Shown here piece by piece: positions 17,291 to 26,251 of a stretch of 46,281 nucleotides of DNA; position 1 is the first letter of the stretch, and each line of letters starts with the position of its first letter. The position numbers were made by a program, and so were the translations under genes. The notes under the pieces were generated by a model that did no database searches, was not told where the DNA came from, and was given only the letters and a program-made list of their open reading frames with translations. This stretch comes from an uncultured Mycoplasmatota bacterium (GTDB lineage: Bacteria > Bacillota_I > Bacilli_A > RF39 > UBA660), in contig URYZ01000003.1 in assembly GCA_900552235.1 (NCBI GenBank), forward strand, positions 1-46,281, given 5' to 3'.

Positions 17291-17806
17291 TTAATTTATT
17301 ACTAATTCTTTTTGCAGTTGTAAAATTAAATTATCTATGTCTGTTTCTGGTATTCGTGTAGTATTAACAGATTTTAACATTTTACATGCTTTAATAGCTT
17401 CTTCATTTGTTATAGAATTTATTTCCGTCATCATTTTTATTATTCTTAGAGTTCTAATAACTTCAACTCCAGAATTAATAGAATACTTCCTTAATCTATT
17501 ATCACCTGTAGCTAAAATAGCATTATTATCTCTTGCTAAAATAAAATTATGTACATCATACAATGACAAACCCTTTTCTTGCTTGGTCAACATTTGTGCC
17601 TCCAAAATCTGCTCAGATGTTGACTCTATTACTTTAAATTTTTTTAATACATTTAAATCTCCTGTTTTTTTATTTAGCTCATCATTCTTTATTAAATCAC
17701 TTACATATACATTACCAAGATTTACAAACTTTTCTAATATATTAGCATTATTCAAATCAGTTATTATATTTGTATCAGTAATTATTATTTTCGTTTCTAA
17801 ATTCAT
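17291..17806 (-). CDS. PIN-domain protein paired with an XRE-ImmA protease
   Basis: A 171-residue protein with a PIN-like fold: I-I-I-T-D-T-N-I-I-T-D-L near the N terminus (first metal-binding Asp about residue 11), then conserved acidic positions in L-S-L-Y-D-V-H-N-F-I-L-A and L-A-T-G-D-N-R-L-R-K-Y (about 80-105), the typical order of PIN ribonuclease residues. Its 5' end overlaps the 3' end of the XRE-ImmA gene by 32 bases, so the two are translated together. PIN-type proteins behind an XRE/COG2856 gene have been predicted as toxin-antitoxin pairs. The role as an RNase toxin is inferred from fold and context; no close match is recalled. Confidence 0.7.
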   Translation of the reverse strand: MNLETKIIITDTNIITDLNNANILEKFVNLGNVYVSDLIKNDELNKKTGDLNVLKKFKVIESTSEQILEAQMLTKQEKGLSLYDVHNFILARDNNAILATGDNRLRKYSINSGVEVIRTLRIIKMMTEINSITNEEAIKACKMLKSVNTTRIPETDIDNLILQLQKELVIN

Positions 17807-18815
17807 CTAATGTTATTCCAAGTAATTCTACTGCTTTATTTTCAGAAATAATATCATTTGCTTCCAACCTATATACTGATTTTTTAAACTGATTTGATTT
17901 TTCCACATTAATTGGGTTAGGATCATTTTTTCCTATTTTAGAATTTATAAATATATTTAAATTTTTATATAAATACTCACTTATAATATTTAAGTCTTTT
18001 AGTCTATATATTATTGCAGCATAGCTAACTCTATACTCTTCTTTAAATGCTTTTAATTCAAAAAAACTTATATTTCCCCTTTTGCTACCAAATTCTTTTA
18101 TCACTGCTTCTTTTGGCATTAATAAACCACTTGCAAACCTATTACAAAATTTTTCTTCATATTCTTCATCTGTTATGTTTAATAACAAATGTCCTAATTC
18201 GTGGGCGATAGTAAATCTTTGTCTTGCCCCATCATTAATGTTTTCATTTAATATAATAACAGGAACACCATTAACCATTTCACTTAGCCCATCAAAATCA
18301 TCAAATAAATTATTATCATTTTTTATTTGAACAAATAAAATCCCTAAGTTTTCTAAAATACTAATTAAATCAATAATAGGTTGTCTATTTGAAATGCCAA
18401 TAAAATTTCTAAATTCTAAAGCTGCTTGTTCTGCATCATTTAAATTGTTACAATTAAACTTTATCATGCTTATAAAATCTTCTTCGTATTCTTCCAATGA
18501 TTTAACTTCAAAATATTTAGAAACCTTTTCATTAATTACTTGCTTTAGTAATTCAAAATTCTTTCCAGATAACCTTTTCTTCTTCCTAAATGAAGTAAAT
18601 TTAAGCTCAACAGGGTTATAAACTTTTAATATTTCAAGAGTACTAACATTATAAGCATTAGCAAATTCAATCACTTTTTTTGAATTTGGTATAATTGAAC
18701 CCTTTTCGTATTTTGATACCGCCATGGCAGACATATTTAATATATCTCCTGCCTCTTTTAATGACATTTTTTTTAATAATCTTATTCTCTTTAAATTATT
18801 TCCTATATCATTCAT
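17775..18815 (-). CDS. XRE-family regulator fused to ImmA/IrrE metallopeptidase
   Basis: A 346-residue protein with an N-terminal helix-turn-helix of the XRE type (about 6-62, with S-L-K-E-A-G-D-I-L-N and A-V-S-K-Y-E-K-G) and a C-terminal ImmA/IrrE (M78) domain whose zinc motif H-E-L-G-H is at 205-209, followed by E-E-K-F-C-N-R-F-A-S-G-L-L-M-P, which holds the third ligand. ImmA of ICEBs1 cleaves a separate XRE repressor; here repressor and protease are in one chain. The start at 18815 is set by AAAGGAGT 7 bases upstream. It has its own promoter with an operator-like palindrome and overlaps the PIN gene. The module is inserted between dusB and lysS. Confidence 0.88.
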   Translation of the reverse strand: MNDIGNNLKRIRLLKKMSLKEAGDILNMSAMAVSKYEKGSIIPNSKKVIEFANAYNVSTLEILKVYNPVELKFTSFRKKKRLSGKNFELLKQVINEKVSKYFEVKSLEEYEEDFISMIKFNCNNLNDAEQAALEFRNFIGISNRQPIIDLISILENLGILFVQIKNDNNLFDDFDGLSEMVNGVPVIILNENINDGARQRFTIAHELGHLLLNITDEEYEEKFCNRFASGLLMPKEAVIKEFGSKRGNISFFELKAFKEEYRVSYAAIIYRLKDLNIISEYLYKNLNIFINSKIGKNDPNPINVEKSNQFKKSVYRLEANDIISENKAVELLGITLDEFRNENNNY

Positions 18816-18838
18816 AACACATACTCCTTTCAGTTTAT

Positions 18839-18877
18839 ATTTTATCATTTTTATTCCGTTTTGTAAACTATATAGTT
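18839..18877 (-). promoter_or_regulatory. Promoter and operator of the XRE-ImmA/PIN operon
   Basis: On the minus strand TTTACA (-35, 18862-18867), a 17-base spacer and TAAAAT (-10, 18839-18844) with upstream TG. The perfect 12-bp palindrome AACTATATAGTT at 18866-18877 overlaps the edge of the -35 element, a fitting site for autorepression by the XRE domain (inference). Confidence 0.55.
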
Positions 18878-18880
18878 AAA

Positions 18881-18904
18881 AAAATCTAGACGTTTTCAGT
18901 CTAA
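18881..18904 (-). terminator. Terminator of dusB
   Basis: On the minus strand TAGAC, loop TGAAAAC, GTCTA, then GATTTTTTT. The dusB stop codon (TGA) lies in the loop. The stem is short (5 bp), but the T run and position support it. Confidence 0.55.
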
Positions 18905-19876
18905 ATTTAAACTATCCTTTAGTTCATTTAACATTCTTTTTATTTCATTTATGTTTTTTGTTTTAAAAATATTTTGCTTAACTTCATTAGCATTTTTTAT
19001 GCCTTTTAAATACCAACCAACATGACTTCTTATTTCAAGAACAGCTTGTTTTTCACATTCGAATTCTTCAAGTAAACTTAAATGTTTCAAACACATATCA
19101 ATTTTTTCAATATCTGTTGGTTTATCTATTACAACACCATTTTCCAAATACTCATTTATTTCTTTAATTAACCACGGATTGCCAAGAAGACCACGTCCTA
19201 CCATTACAAGGTCACAATTTGTTTCATCTAACATTCTTTTGGCATCAAAACAAGTTTTTATATCACCATTTCCTATTACAGGAATATTTACTGCTTCTTT
19301 TACTTGTTTTATTATATTATAATCAGCTTTTCCTGAATAACCTTGACTCCTTGTTCTTGCATGGATTGTTATGGCACTAGCACCAGCTTCTTCAATAGTT
19401 TTTGCAACAATAACAGCATTAATACTATTTTCATCCCAACCACTCCTTATTTTAACAGTAACAGGACAATTTACGGCTTTTACAACGGCTTTTACTATCT
19501 TTTTTATTTTTGCAGGATTTTTTAACAAAGCACTTCCCGCTTGAGCCTTTAAGGCAACTTTAGGAACAGGACATCCCATATTAATATCAATAATATCGGG
19601 ATGCATAGTTTCTTCAATATATTTAGCAGCCACAACAAAACTATCAACGTCACTTCCAAATATTTGTTGAGCAATTGGCCTTTCCTCATCTGTCATATAA
19701 AGCATATCAATTGTTTTTTTATTATTATAATATATTGCTTTATCGCTAACCATTTCAGCATATACAAGATCTGCTCCCATACTTTTACATATTCTTCTAA
19801 AAGCACTATTAGAAATTCCTGCCATTGGAGCAAGTACAACTTTTTTATTTACTTCGACATTTCCTATTTTTACCAT
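18896..19876 (-). CDS. dusB: tRNA-dihydrouridine synthase DusB
   Basis: FMN enzyme that reduces uridines in the tRNA D-loop. The 326 residues fold as a TIM barrel plus a helical C-terminal domain: L-A-P-M-A-G-I-S-N-S-A-F-R (FMN site), I-N-M-G-C-P-V-P-K with the catalytic Cys at about 101, V-K-I-R-S-G-W-D, I-H-A-R-T-R-S-Q-G-Y-S-G (about 170-181), V-I-G-N-G-D-I and V-G-R-G-L-L-G-N-P-W. The gene ends with TGA, evidence for the standard code. It lies between ftsH and the ImmA-PIN module; in B. subtilis the homologue sits just before lysS. Confidence 0.95.
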   Translation of the reverse strand: MVKIGNVEVNKKVVLAPMAGISNSAFRRICKSMGADLVYAEMVSDKAIYYNNKKTIDMLYMTDEERPIAQQIFGSDVDSFVVAAKYIEETMHPDIIDINMGCPVPKVALKAQAGSALLKNPAKIKKIVKAVVKAVNCPVTVKIRSGWDENSINAVIVAKTIEEAGASAITIHARTRSQGYSGKADYNIIKQVKEAVNIPVIGNGDIKTCFDAKRMLDETNCDLVMVGRGLLGNPWLIKEINEYLENGVVIDKPTDIEKIDMCLKHLSLLEEFECEKQAVLEIRSHVGWYLKGIKNANEVKQNIFKTKNINEIKRMLNELKDSLNLD

Positions 19877-19910
19877 ATAATCACCAAGTTCCTATAAATT
19901 TATTTTATCA

Positions 19911-19935
19911 AAAAAAGTATGAATTTCATACTTTT
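19911..19935 (-). terminator. Terminator of ftsH
   Basis: On the minus strand AAAAGTATGA, loop AAT, TCATACTTTT followed by TTTGAT. The 10-bp stem overlaps the ftsH stop codon. Confidence 0.75.
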
Positions 19936-21874
19936 ATTTATTTAATTTTGAAGTTAATTCTTCTTTTGTCATTTTAGTATAACCTTTAATGCCTTTTTCT
20001 TTAGCTTCTTTTCTTAATTCCTCTAAATCAAATTCATCTTGTGGCATTTTCTTATGTTCTACTAAATATTCTATTTGTTCTTGTGTTAATGTTTCATATT
20101 TCATTAAGTTTTCTGCCACTAAATCTAAAAGTTCTTTGTTTTCTACAAGAATCTTTTTTGTTTTCTCATAACATGAATCAATAATTTTTCTTATTTCTTG
20201 GTCAATTTCATAAGCAACTTGATCAGACGAATTTCTTGATTTATTATAATCTCTTCCCAAGAATACACTTGATTCATTTTGTTCTAATTGGATAGGGCCA
20301 AGATCGCTCATACCATATTCAGTAACCATTGCTCTTGCTATTTTAGTAGCTCTTTCAATATCATTTGATGCCCCAGTTGTAATATCTTTAAACATTAATT
20401 CTTCACTTCCACGACCTGCTAGAAGTGTTGTTATTGTTTCTAATAATTCTTTTTTAGTTACATGGAATTTTTCTTCTTCATTTTGAATATTTGTATAACC
20501 TCCAGCCATACCACGAGGTATAATTGTAACTTTTTGAACTATATTAGAATTTTCTTGTTTTAGTCCTGCAACAACATGACCTGCTTCATGATAAGCTGTA
20601 ATCTTTTTATCATTTTCACTAGGTTGTCTTGTTGTTTTTGCTGGTCCCATTAAAACACGATCATGTGCTTCATCTACATCACTCATGTTAATCTCGCTTT
20701 TATTTTTTCTAACAGCAAGAAGGGCTGCTTCGTTAAGTAAGTTTTCTAGATCTGCTCCAGAAAAACCTGAAGTTCTTTTAGCAAGGAATTTTAAATTAAC
20801 ATCTTTTCCTAATATTTTATTTTTAGCATGTACTTTTAGTATTGCTTCTCTTTCTCTAACATCTGGTAAAGAAACAGTTACTTGTCTATCAAATCTTCCT
20901 GGACGAAGAAGGGCTGGATCTAAAACATCTGGCCTATTTGTTGCTGCGATAATAATGATTCCTTCATTAGCACCAAATCCATCCATTTCGGTTAATAATT
21001 GGTTTAAAGTTTGTTCTCTTTCATCATGTCCTCCACCTAAACCAGTCCCTCTTTGACGACCTACTGCATCTATTTCATCAATAAAAATTAAACATGGTGC
21101 CGTTTGTTTAGCTTGTTTAAACATATCACGAACACGACTTGCTCCAACACCAACAAATAATTCAACGAAATCAGATCCACTTATATAGTAGAATGGAACA
21201 TTTGCTTCTCCTGCTACAGCTTTAGCAAGTAAAGTTTTACCAGTTCCTGGAGGACCTACAAGAAGTACTCCTTTTGGTATTCTTGCTCCTAATTTTTGAA
21301 ATTTTCTTGGATTTTTTAAGAAGTCAATAAGTTCTTTTACTTCTTGTTTTTCTTCAACTAAACCAGCAACATTTTCAAATGTAACTTTATTTTTATCAGT
21401 TTGAAGTTTTGCTTTACTCTTTCCAAAATCAAATGATTTATTAGCACCACCAACTTGTTTATTTAAGAAAAATAATGTAACGCCAATAATTAAAGCGTAA
21501 GGTAAAAATTGAACTAACATAAGTAAAATTGAGTTTCCTTCAGGATCTTTATTTACCTTAAGTTTGAAACTATCATTTTCACTAGCACTTAAAATATCAC
21601 TTACAACCTTTTCAGATAAAGGTGCTTTTAAAGTAAATATTTCTTTATCTTTATACCCCTTTAATTTACCTTGTAAAATATAAACTTGACCACTTGAACT
21701 AGGTGTCATTTCTAATTTTTCAATTCTTCCTTTATTTAAATTACTAATAAATTCATCATATGATAACTGATTGTTAATAGTTTTAAATGATACAAATGCA
21801 TAATATAAACATATTAGAACTGCCAATGCAAAAACATATGAAAATATACTTCTTTTAATATCTTTTTTATTCAT
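19934..21874 (-). CDS. ftsH: ATP-dependent zinc metalloprotease FtsH with C-terminal Rho-N/SAP-like segment
   Basis: Membrane-anchored AAA+ protease that degrades membrane and some soluble proteins. Residue layout of the 646-residue chain: first membrane helix about 10-28, extracytoplasmic domain about 30-115, second helix about 117-137, Walker A G-P-P-G-T-G-K-T at 207-214, Walker B F-I-D-E-I-D about 264-269, the R-P-G-R-F-D-R second region of homology about 324-330 and the zinc motif H-E-A-G-H at 429-433. The last 35 residues ([20 protein letters not shown] and on) read like a Rho N-terminal/SAP-type helix-loop-helix, which the usual FtsH tail lacks. AAGGAGG precedes the start. It directly follows tilS; hprT, which stands between them in B. 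subtilis, is absent. Confidence 0.97.
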   Translation of the reverse strand: MNKKDIKRSIFSYVFALAVLICLYYAFVSFKTINNQLSYDEFISNLNKGRIEKLEMTPSSSGQVYILQGKLKGYKDKEIFTLKAPLSEKVVSDILSASENDSFKLKVNKDPEGNSILLMLVQFLPYALIIGVTLFFLNKQVGGANKSFDFGKSKAKLQTDKNKVTFENVAGLVEEKQEVKELIDFLKNPRKFQKLGARIPKGVLLVGPPGTGKTLLAKAVAGEANVPFYYISGSDFVELFVGVGASRVRDMFKQAKQTAPCLIFIDEIDAVGRQRGTGLGGGHDEREQTLNQLLTEMDGFGANEGIIIIAATNRPDVLDPALLRPGRFDRQVTVSLPDVREREAILKVHAKNKILGKDVNLKFLAKRTSGFSGADLENLLNEAALLAVRKNKSEINMSDVDEAHDRVLMGPAKTTRQPSENDKKITAYHEAGHVVAGLKQENSNIVQKVTIIPRGMAGGYTNIQNEEEKFHVTKKELLETITTLLAGRGSEELMFKDITTGASNDIERATKIARAMVTEYGMSDLGPIQLEQNESSVFLGRDYNKSRNSSDQVAYEIDQEIRKIIDSCYEKTKKILVENKELLDLVAENLMKYETLTQEQIEYLVEHKKMPQDEFDLEELRKEAKEKGIKGYTKMTKEELTSKLNK

Positions 21875-21889
21875 TAAAAAACCTCCTTG

Positions 21890-23218
21890 TTAATAATACC
21901 TTAATATTATATCACATTTTTTATTTTTTGGAATATCAAATTTAGATTTTTTTATTCCAGGTATCCATACTACTTTATCCTTAGAATCAACAACAATTGG
22001 CCATATATCTCTTTTAGATAAAGGTATTTTACTATTTATAAATATATCTTTAACTTTTTTTTCTTTATTCATTCCCTTAACATACATTTTATCTCCCGCT
22101 TTTCTTGTTCTTATATGTAAAGGAAAAACTAAATCTTCTTTATTTAATCTTGCATAATTATTATCATTAATTTCACTTTCTTCAATTACTTCAATTACCT
22201 TGCCATTAGGTAAAATTGATTTACTATTTTTTTCTCCTATTTCTATTTCATAACTATCTATTTCTTCTGTTACTTCACTAATTATCAAATCATTATAACT
22301 TCTAACAACCTTAATATTATTAGGTAAATAAACATAACTATTTGGCCTAGATGAATAGATAAGATTATTTATAATACTAACATGTTTGTCATTAAGAAGG
22401 ATTAAATCATCACTATACTTTTCTTCCAACATAAAATATATAATTCTATTTTTAATAACATCATCTAGTTTTTTATATTTTTCAATATCTAGTTTATTAT
22501 CTTTTACTACCTTCTTTATTATTTTAGCTGTTTCTTTATTAATATATTCATTATACATTTGTAAAGTTTTACTATATTTTAAAAACTTTTCATGAACATT
22601 TTTATCTTCTTTTTTTAAAAAGGGAAGAACCACTTTACGATACCTATTTCTTGTATGGAAATTATCAAAATTAGTTTTATCAATAAAATAATTTAATTTA
22701 TGCTTTTTATTATAATTAATAATGTCTTCTTTAGTGACACTAATTAAAGGTCTTATTATTTTGTAAGAAGTCTTATCTACTTCTTTACTAAAGCCACTAT
22801 ATCCCGAAATTGAAGAACCCCTTACAATCTTCATAAGTATTGTTTCAATTAAATCATCACCATGATGAGCAGTCATAAGATATGTCCCATTATATTTTTT
22901 CATTAAATCATCAAAATATTTATATCTAATTGTTCTTGCTTCATTTTCAAAATTGTCATCACTATATTTTGTAATAGTCATAGTTTCAAATGGAATCTTA
23001 TTTTTTAAGCAATACTTTTCTATAAATAATTGTTCATTTTTACTTTCTTTTCTTACGTTATGATTAACATGAGCACATATAAGTGAAAAATCAATTTCTT
23101 TTTGCAAATTCTTAAGAATATCAAATAAACAAATAGAATCAGGACCACCAGAACACCCTATTACAACAACATCATCCCTTTTTATTAACTTTTTTAAATA
23201 ATTTTTAACATCATCCAT
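21890..23218 (-). CDS. tilS: tRNA(Ile)-lysidine synthetase
   Basis: Converts C34 of the tRNA-Ile CAU anticodon to lysidine, essential for reading AUA, a frequent codon in AT-rich genomes. The 442-residue product has the N-type ATP pyrophosphatase P-loop S-G-G-P-D-S-I-C-L (about 20-28), A-H-V-N-H-N-V-R (about 49-56), A-H-H-G-D-D-L-I-E-T (about 117-126) and R-N-R-Y-R-K-V-V-L-P (about 190-199), followed by the TilS middle and C-terminal domains (L-H-I-R-T-R-K-A-G-D about 370-379; K-K-V-K-D-I-F-I). AGAGAGGT lies upstream. It is in the conserved divIC-tilS-ftsH run. Confidence 0.94.
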   Translation of the reverse strand: MDDVKNYLKKLIKRDDVVVIGCSGGPDSICLFDILKNLQKEIDFSLICAHVNHNVRKESKNEQLFIEKYCLKNKIPFETMTITKYSDDNFENEARTIRYKYFDDLMKKYNGTYLMTAHHGDDLIETILMKIVRGSSISGYSGFSKEVDKTSYKIIRPLISVTKEDIINYNKKHKLNYFIDKTNFDNFHTRNRYRKVVLPFLKKEDKNVHEKFLKYSKTLQMYNEYINKETAKIIKKVVKDNKLDIEKYKKLDDVIKNRIIYFMLEEKYSDDLILLNDKHVSIINNLIYSSRPNSYVYLPNNIKVVRSYNDLIISEVTEEIDSYEIEIGEKNSKSILPNGKVIEVIEESEINDNNYARLNKEDLVFPLHIRTRKAGDKMYVKGMNKEKKVKDIFINSKIPLSKRDIWPIVVDSKDKVVWIPGIKKSKFDIPKNKKCDIILRYY

Positions 23219-23266
23219 AAATTACCTCTCTAATTATAAAAAATAATAACAAATATTATTATGTTA

Positions 23267-23569
23267 TTATTCTATTCTAATAATATATTCTCCTTTTTTA
23301 GAGTAAAAAAACTTTTCTCTTGCATATTTTGCAATATAATCTGGATCTTTTAATTTATTAACTTGTACTTTTAATGCTTCTTCTTCCTCTTGAAGATTAA
23401 CAAGTTTGGTACTAAGTTCTACTTTTTCTTTTTTCTTATCATAAACTTGTTTTAATACATTAAAAACTGAATAAAATACATAAGCATTTATAGCAAGACA
23501 GATTAAACCAAAGAAAATAAGTCTTTTTTTTCTAACTCTATTACTCTTACTAATACTTTTCTTAGCCAT
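23267..23569 (-). CDS. divIC: Septum formation protein of the DivIC/FtsB family
   Basis: A small bitopic division protein. The 100 residues consist of a basic cytoplasmic N terminus (K-K-S-I-S-K-S-N-R-V-R-K-K-R), one membrane helix (about 18-38) and an extracytoplasmic coiled coil (about 40-75) ending in D-P-D-Y-I-A-K-Y-A-R-E-K-F-F-Y-S-K-K-G-E, the DivIC/FtsB C-terminal signature. In B. subtilis DivIC pairs with FtsL and DivIB at the septum. The start at 23569 fits AAAGGA 9 bases upstream; an earlier in-frame start adds a segment unlike the family. The order yabP-yabQ-divIC supports the call. Confidence 0.88.
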   Translation of the reverse strand: MAKKSISKSNRVRKKRLIFFGLICLAINAYVFYSVFNVLKQVYDKKKEKVELSTKLVNLQEEEEALKVQVNKLKDPDYIAKYAREKFFYSKKGEYIIRIE

Positions 23570-23652
23570 AAATTTTTTCCTTTCTATACATTTATTCATA
23601 CTATATTGTAACAAACAAGAAAAAAAACTTCAATAAATTAGACAAAAATTTA

Positions 23653-23931
23653 TTAAAGTTTACATCTTAATTTGTTAAAAAGTTTATTTCCTAGAAAAAA
23701 ACTTAATAAAAATATTAAAAGCAAATAAATATGAATTATTCCTTTATTTATTTTTGTAAGTAAAATAATATATAAAATAGTAAAAAATATTGTAAAAATA
23801 CCATTATATATTATTTTATAAAATAGTTTTTTATACACTAAAAATCTATAAAATATATTAAAAAACATTGCATAAATAAGCCCATATGAAAATGAAAAAA
23901 GTGATGTATAGATTTGAAAATTTAAACTCAT
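23653..23931 (-). CDS. yabQ: Sporulation membrane protein YabQ (short form)
   Basis: YabQ is a membrane protein needed for spore cortex formation in B. subtilis. This 92-residue product has three to four predicted membrane helices (about 8-30, 38-58, 64-84) with the family's early L-x-x-Q-I-Y-x-x-L pattern and a G-x-x-Y-A-M-F-F-N-I-F-Y-R-F segment. It is shorter than the Bacillus protein of about 200 residues, losing the C-terminal part. The call rests largely on its four-base overlap (ATGA) with yabP and on divIC following, which is the B. subtilis order. Confidence 0.75.
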   Translation of the reverse strand: MSLNFQIYTSLFSFSYGLIYAMFFNIFYRFLVYKKLFYKIIYNGIFTIFFTILYIILLTKINKGIIHIYLLLIFLLSFFLGNKLFNKLRCKL

Positions 23932-24224
23932 TTAAATAACTTACTAAATACACTTGATTCCTTATTTGCTTTTTTAAGTTCATCAATATATGTCATACTG
24001 ATAAATGATCCTTTTATAGACACAATACCATCTTTTGTATCAAGTTTTATTATCTCAAGATTTGTTCCTTTTATAACAAGATACCCCATATTGGTTTCAA
24101 GAAGAAATTCTTCTTCGTCAAAGTTATCAATCTTTAACACTCCTGTTATATAAATACTTTTTCTTTCATTAATACTAATTCCATGATTTTGACTAACACT
24201 AGACATTTCTAACATTTTATCCAT
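23928..24224 (-). CDS. yabP: Sporulation protein YabP
   Basis: YabP is a small soluble spore-cortex/coat assembly protein of the YabP/YqfC family. The 98 residues show the family's beta-rich pattern: H-G-I-S-I-N-E-R-K-S-I-Y-I-T-G-V (about 14-29), F-D-E-E-E-F-L-L-E-T-N-M-G-Y-L-V-I-K-G (about 35-53), then I-V-S-I-K-G and a C-terminal V-F-S-K-L-F. GGAGG lies 7 bases before the ATG. It overlaps yabQ by four bases. It diverges from the lipid-kinase gene, and a sigma-E-like -10 hexamer lies upstream. Confidence 0.88.
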   Translation of the reverse strand: MDKMLEMSSVSQNHGISINERKSIYITGVLKIDNFDEEEFLLETNMGYLVIKGTNLEIIKLDTKDGIVSIKGSFISMTYIDELKKANKESSVFSKLFK

Positions 24225-24244
24225 ATATTTTCCTCCAGTTAAGT

Positions 24245-24253
24245 ATATGTATG
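24245..24253 (-). promoter_or_regulatory. Possible sigma-E type -10 element before yabP
   Basis: On the minus strand CATACATAT, close to the mother-cell sigma-E -10 consensus (CATACAnT), about 20 bases upstream of yabP. No convincing -35 at the right distance is seen. In B. subtilis yabP is a sigma-E gene. Tentative. Confidence 0.25.
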
Positions 24254-24271
24254 TGTTTTAACTTTTATTAA

Positions 24272-24300
24272 TTGTATTTTTACTTTATTTATGTTATATT
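24272..24300 (+). promoter_or_regulatory. Promoter of the lipid-kinase gene
   Basis: TTGTAT, 17 bases and TATATT with a TG one base upstream (extended -10), about 30 bases before the gene on the plus strand. Confidence 0.5.
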
Positions 24301-24332
24301 AATGTTGAATTTAAAAAAGGAATTGGATTATT

Positions 24333-25250
24333 ATGAAAAAATGTCATTTGATTTGTAATTTAGAAAGTGGAAAAGGTATTAAAAAGAAAGATATTGATAT
24401 CATAATTAATTTAATAAAATCTTATGATTATGATGTTACATTACATATAACTGAAAAATCAGGAGATGCCACAAGTATTGTAAAAAAAATTAAAACATGT
24501 GATTTAGTTTTATCTATCGGCGGCGATGGAACTTTTAACGAAATTGTAACAGGAAATTATCAAAAAAAAGATAAACTTCTTTTATCACATATACCTGTTG
24601 GTACAACAAACGATATAGGAACAATGCTTGGAATGAATAAAAATATTGTAAAATCCGTAAAAGATATTTTAAATGGTACCGTAAAACAAATGGATATTGG
24701 TTTAATTAATGATCAACCATTTATATATGTTGCAGGTTTTGGGAAATTTATAAATGTTCCTTATGAAACAGAAAGAAAATTAAAGAAGAGTTTAGGGCAT
24801 CTTGCATATTTAATAAATGGATTTAAAGAGTTTTTTCAAATAACTAAACTTTATGATATTGAATATGAAATAGATGGTATTAAAGAAAGAGGTTTATTTT
24901 CTTTAATTCTTATATCAAATGCTAATCATATCGCAGGATTTAATAATATTTATAAAAATGTTAAATTAGATGATGATAAATTTGAAGTTATATTTTGTAA
25001 TATTTCAAGAAGAAAAGACTTAGTTAGATCATTAATTATGTTAGTTAGAAACGACATCACTAAAATTCCTGGAATATATAGTTATACTGGTAAAAATATA
25101 AAAATTAAATTTTATGATAAGCCTAAAAATAATTGGACAATTGATGGTGAAAAATATAAAAATATATCTAAGACCTACGAAATTAAAATAGAAAAAAATA
25201 TGGAATTTTTACTTCCAAAGAAAAACTTAGATAAATTATTTACAAAGTAA
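24333..25250 (+). CDS. Diacylglycerol kinase-family lipid kinase
   Basis: A member of the DAGK catalytic family (DgkB/YegS/BmrU type), which phosphorylates diacylglycerol or related lipids at the membrane. The 305 residues contain the nucleotide-binding motif L-S-I-G-G-D-G-T-F-N-E-I-V (about 60-72), P-V-G-T-T-N-D-I-G (about 89-97) and the C-terminal W-T-I-D-G-E motif (about 271-276), as in active family members. AAAGGAATTGG lies upstream. The start M-K-K-C-H-L-I-C-N matches the usual N-terminal strand. One of few plus-strand genes, with its own promoter and terminator. DgkB and YegS have different substrates, so no symbol is given. Confidence 0.87.
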   Translation: MKKCHLICNLESGKGIKKKDIDIIINLIKSYDYDVTLHITEKSGDATSIVKKIKTCDLVLSIGGDGTFNEIVTGNYQKKDKLLLSHIPVGTTNDIGTMLGMNKNIVKSVKDILNGTVKQMDIGLINDQPFIYVAGFGKFINVPYETERKLKKSLGHLAYLINGFKEFFQITKLYDIEYEIDGIKERGLFSLILISNANHIAGFNNIYKNVKLDDDKFEVIFCNISRRKDLVRSLIMLVRNDITKIPGIYSYTGKNIKIKFYDKPKNNWTIDGEKYKNISKTYEIKIEKNMEFLLPKKNLDKLFTK

Positions 25251-25284
25251 AAGACTTATTAACTTTTTTGTTAATAAGTCTTTA
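25249..25284. terminator. Bidirectional terminator between the lipid kinase gene and whiA
   Basis: AAAGACTTATTAAC, loop TTTTTT, GTTAATAAGTCTTT: a 14-bp perfect stem in the gap between convergent genes, overlapping the whiA stop codon. Confidence 0.8.
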
Positions 25285-26211
25285 TTTGTTATCTAATTTC
25301 TTAGCCATTTCTTGAATTTTTCTAAATCTATGATTTAATCCTGATTTTGTTATTGTTTTTCCTGTTTCCTCTGTCATTATTATACTTAAATCATTTAACG
25401 ATACATCAGGATATTTTTTTCTATATACAATAACTTCTTGTAATTTTTCATCTAATAAATCAAATCCAATTACATCTTCCAATTTTTTTATATCATTTAA
25501 TTGATTTTGAGCTGAAGATACTATTTTATCAACATTGGCCTGTTCACAATTATTAAGCCTATTAGTCATATTTTTGTGATCTCTATATATTCTTATATCT
25601 TCAAAGTATAAAAGAGCAACATTTGCTGAAATTAGCCTTAAAAAATCCCCTATTTTTTCAGATTCTTTAACATAAACCATATAATTATTATCTCTAGCCA
25701 ATATCTTATTATTAATATAAAAATCATTTAAAATATTAGAAACAAAAGAAGCTTCACTTTTATTATCTATAAAAAACTCCATATGATATCCCAACTTTTT
25801 AGGATCATTAATACTTCCACATGCTAAAAATACTCCTCTTAAATAAGACCTTTTTAACTCTTCGGTATCTATTATATAAGACTTAGGTTCTTCAAGCAAT
25901 TTATTATCATCATCAATTACCATTATATCTTTTAAAATAAAATTAGCATTATCATTTATAACTAAATTATAATATACATTTTTATTAAAATTATTGCTTT
26001 TTCCTTTCTCTATTAAAGGAGAAACGCCATATATTTCTTTAAATAAATTATATAAATATCTAACTATTTTAGGGTTTTCTGTTAAAAGCGATATTTTATT
26101 AACATTTTCTAATTTATTATTTCTAACAAATCCTGATAAAAAAGATATATTTTCTACCCTTGATAATTTTAAAGAACAAACTTCATTTTTTATTTCTGTA
26201 GAAAAAGACAT
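25282..26211 (-). CDS. whiA: DNA-binding protein WhiA
   Basis: WhiA is a conserved regulator of Gram-positive bacteria with roles in division and, in Streptomyces, sporulation. The 309 residues begin with S-F-S-T-E-I-K-N-E-V-C, the family start, contain a degenerate LAGLIDADG-homing-endonuclease-like region (about 85-190, with S-Y-L-R-G-V-F-L-A-C-G-S-I) and end in a helix-turn-helix (about 220-305, with V-S-L-N-D-L-S-I-I-M and T-K-S-G-L-N-H-R-F-R-K). The length agrees with B. subtilis WhiA (316). A GAAGGGAT site precedes the ATG. Here it follows veg rather than standing in the yvcJ-yvcL cluster, so the gene order is altered. Confidence 0.93.
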   Translation of the reverse strand: MSFSTEIKNEVCSLKLSRVENISFLSGFVRNNKLENVNKISLLTENPKIVRYLYNLFKEIYGVSPLIEKGKSNNFNKNVYYNLVINDNANFILKDIMVIDDDNKLLEEPKSYIIDTEELKRSYLRGVFLACGSINDPKKLGYHMEFFIDNKSEASFVSNILNDFYINNKILARDNNYMVYVKESEKIGDFLRLISANVALLYFEDIRIYRDHKNMTNRLNNCEQANVDKIVSSAQNQLNDIKKLEDVIGFDLLDEKLQEVIVYRKKYPDVSLNDLSIIMTEETGKTITKSGLNHRFRKIQEMAKKLDNK

Positions 26212-26251
26212 ACTATCAAATCCCTTCTTCTTACATTATACAATATTTTTT

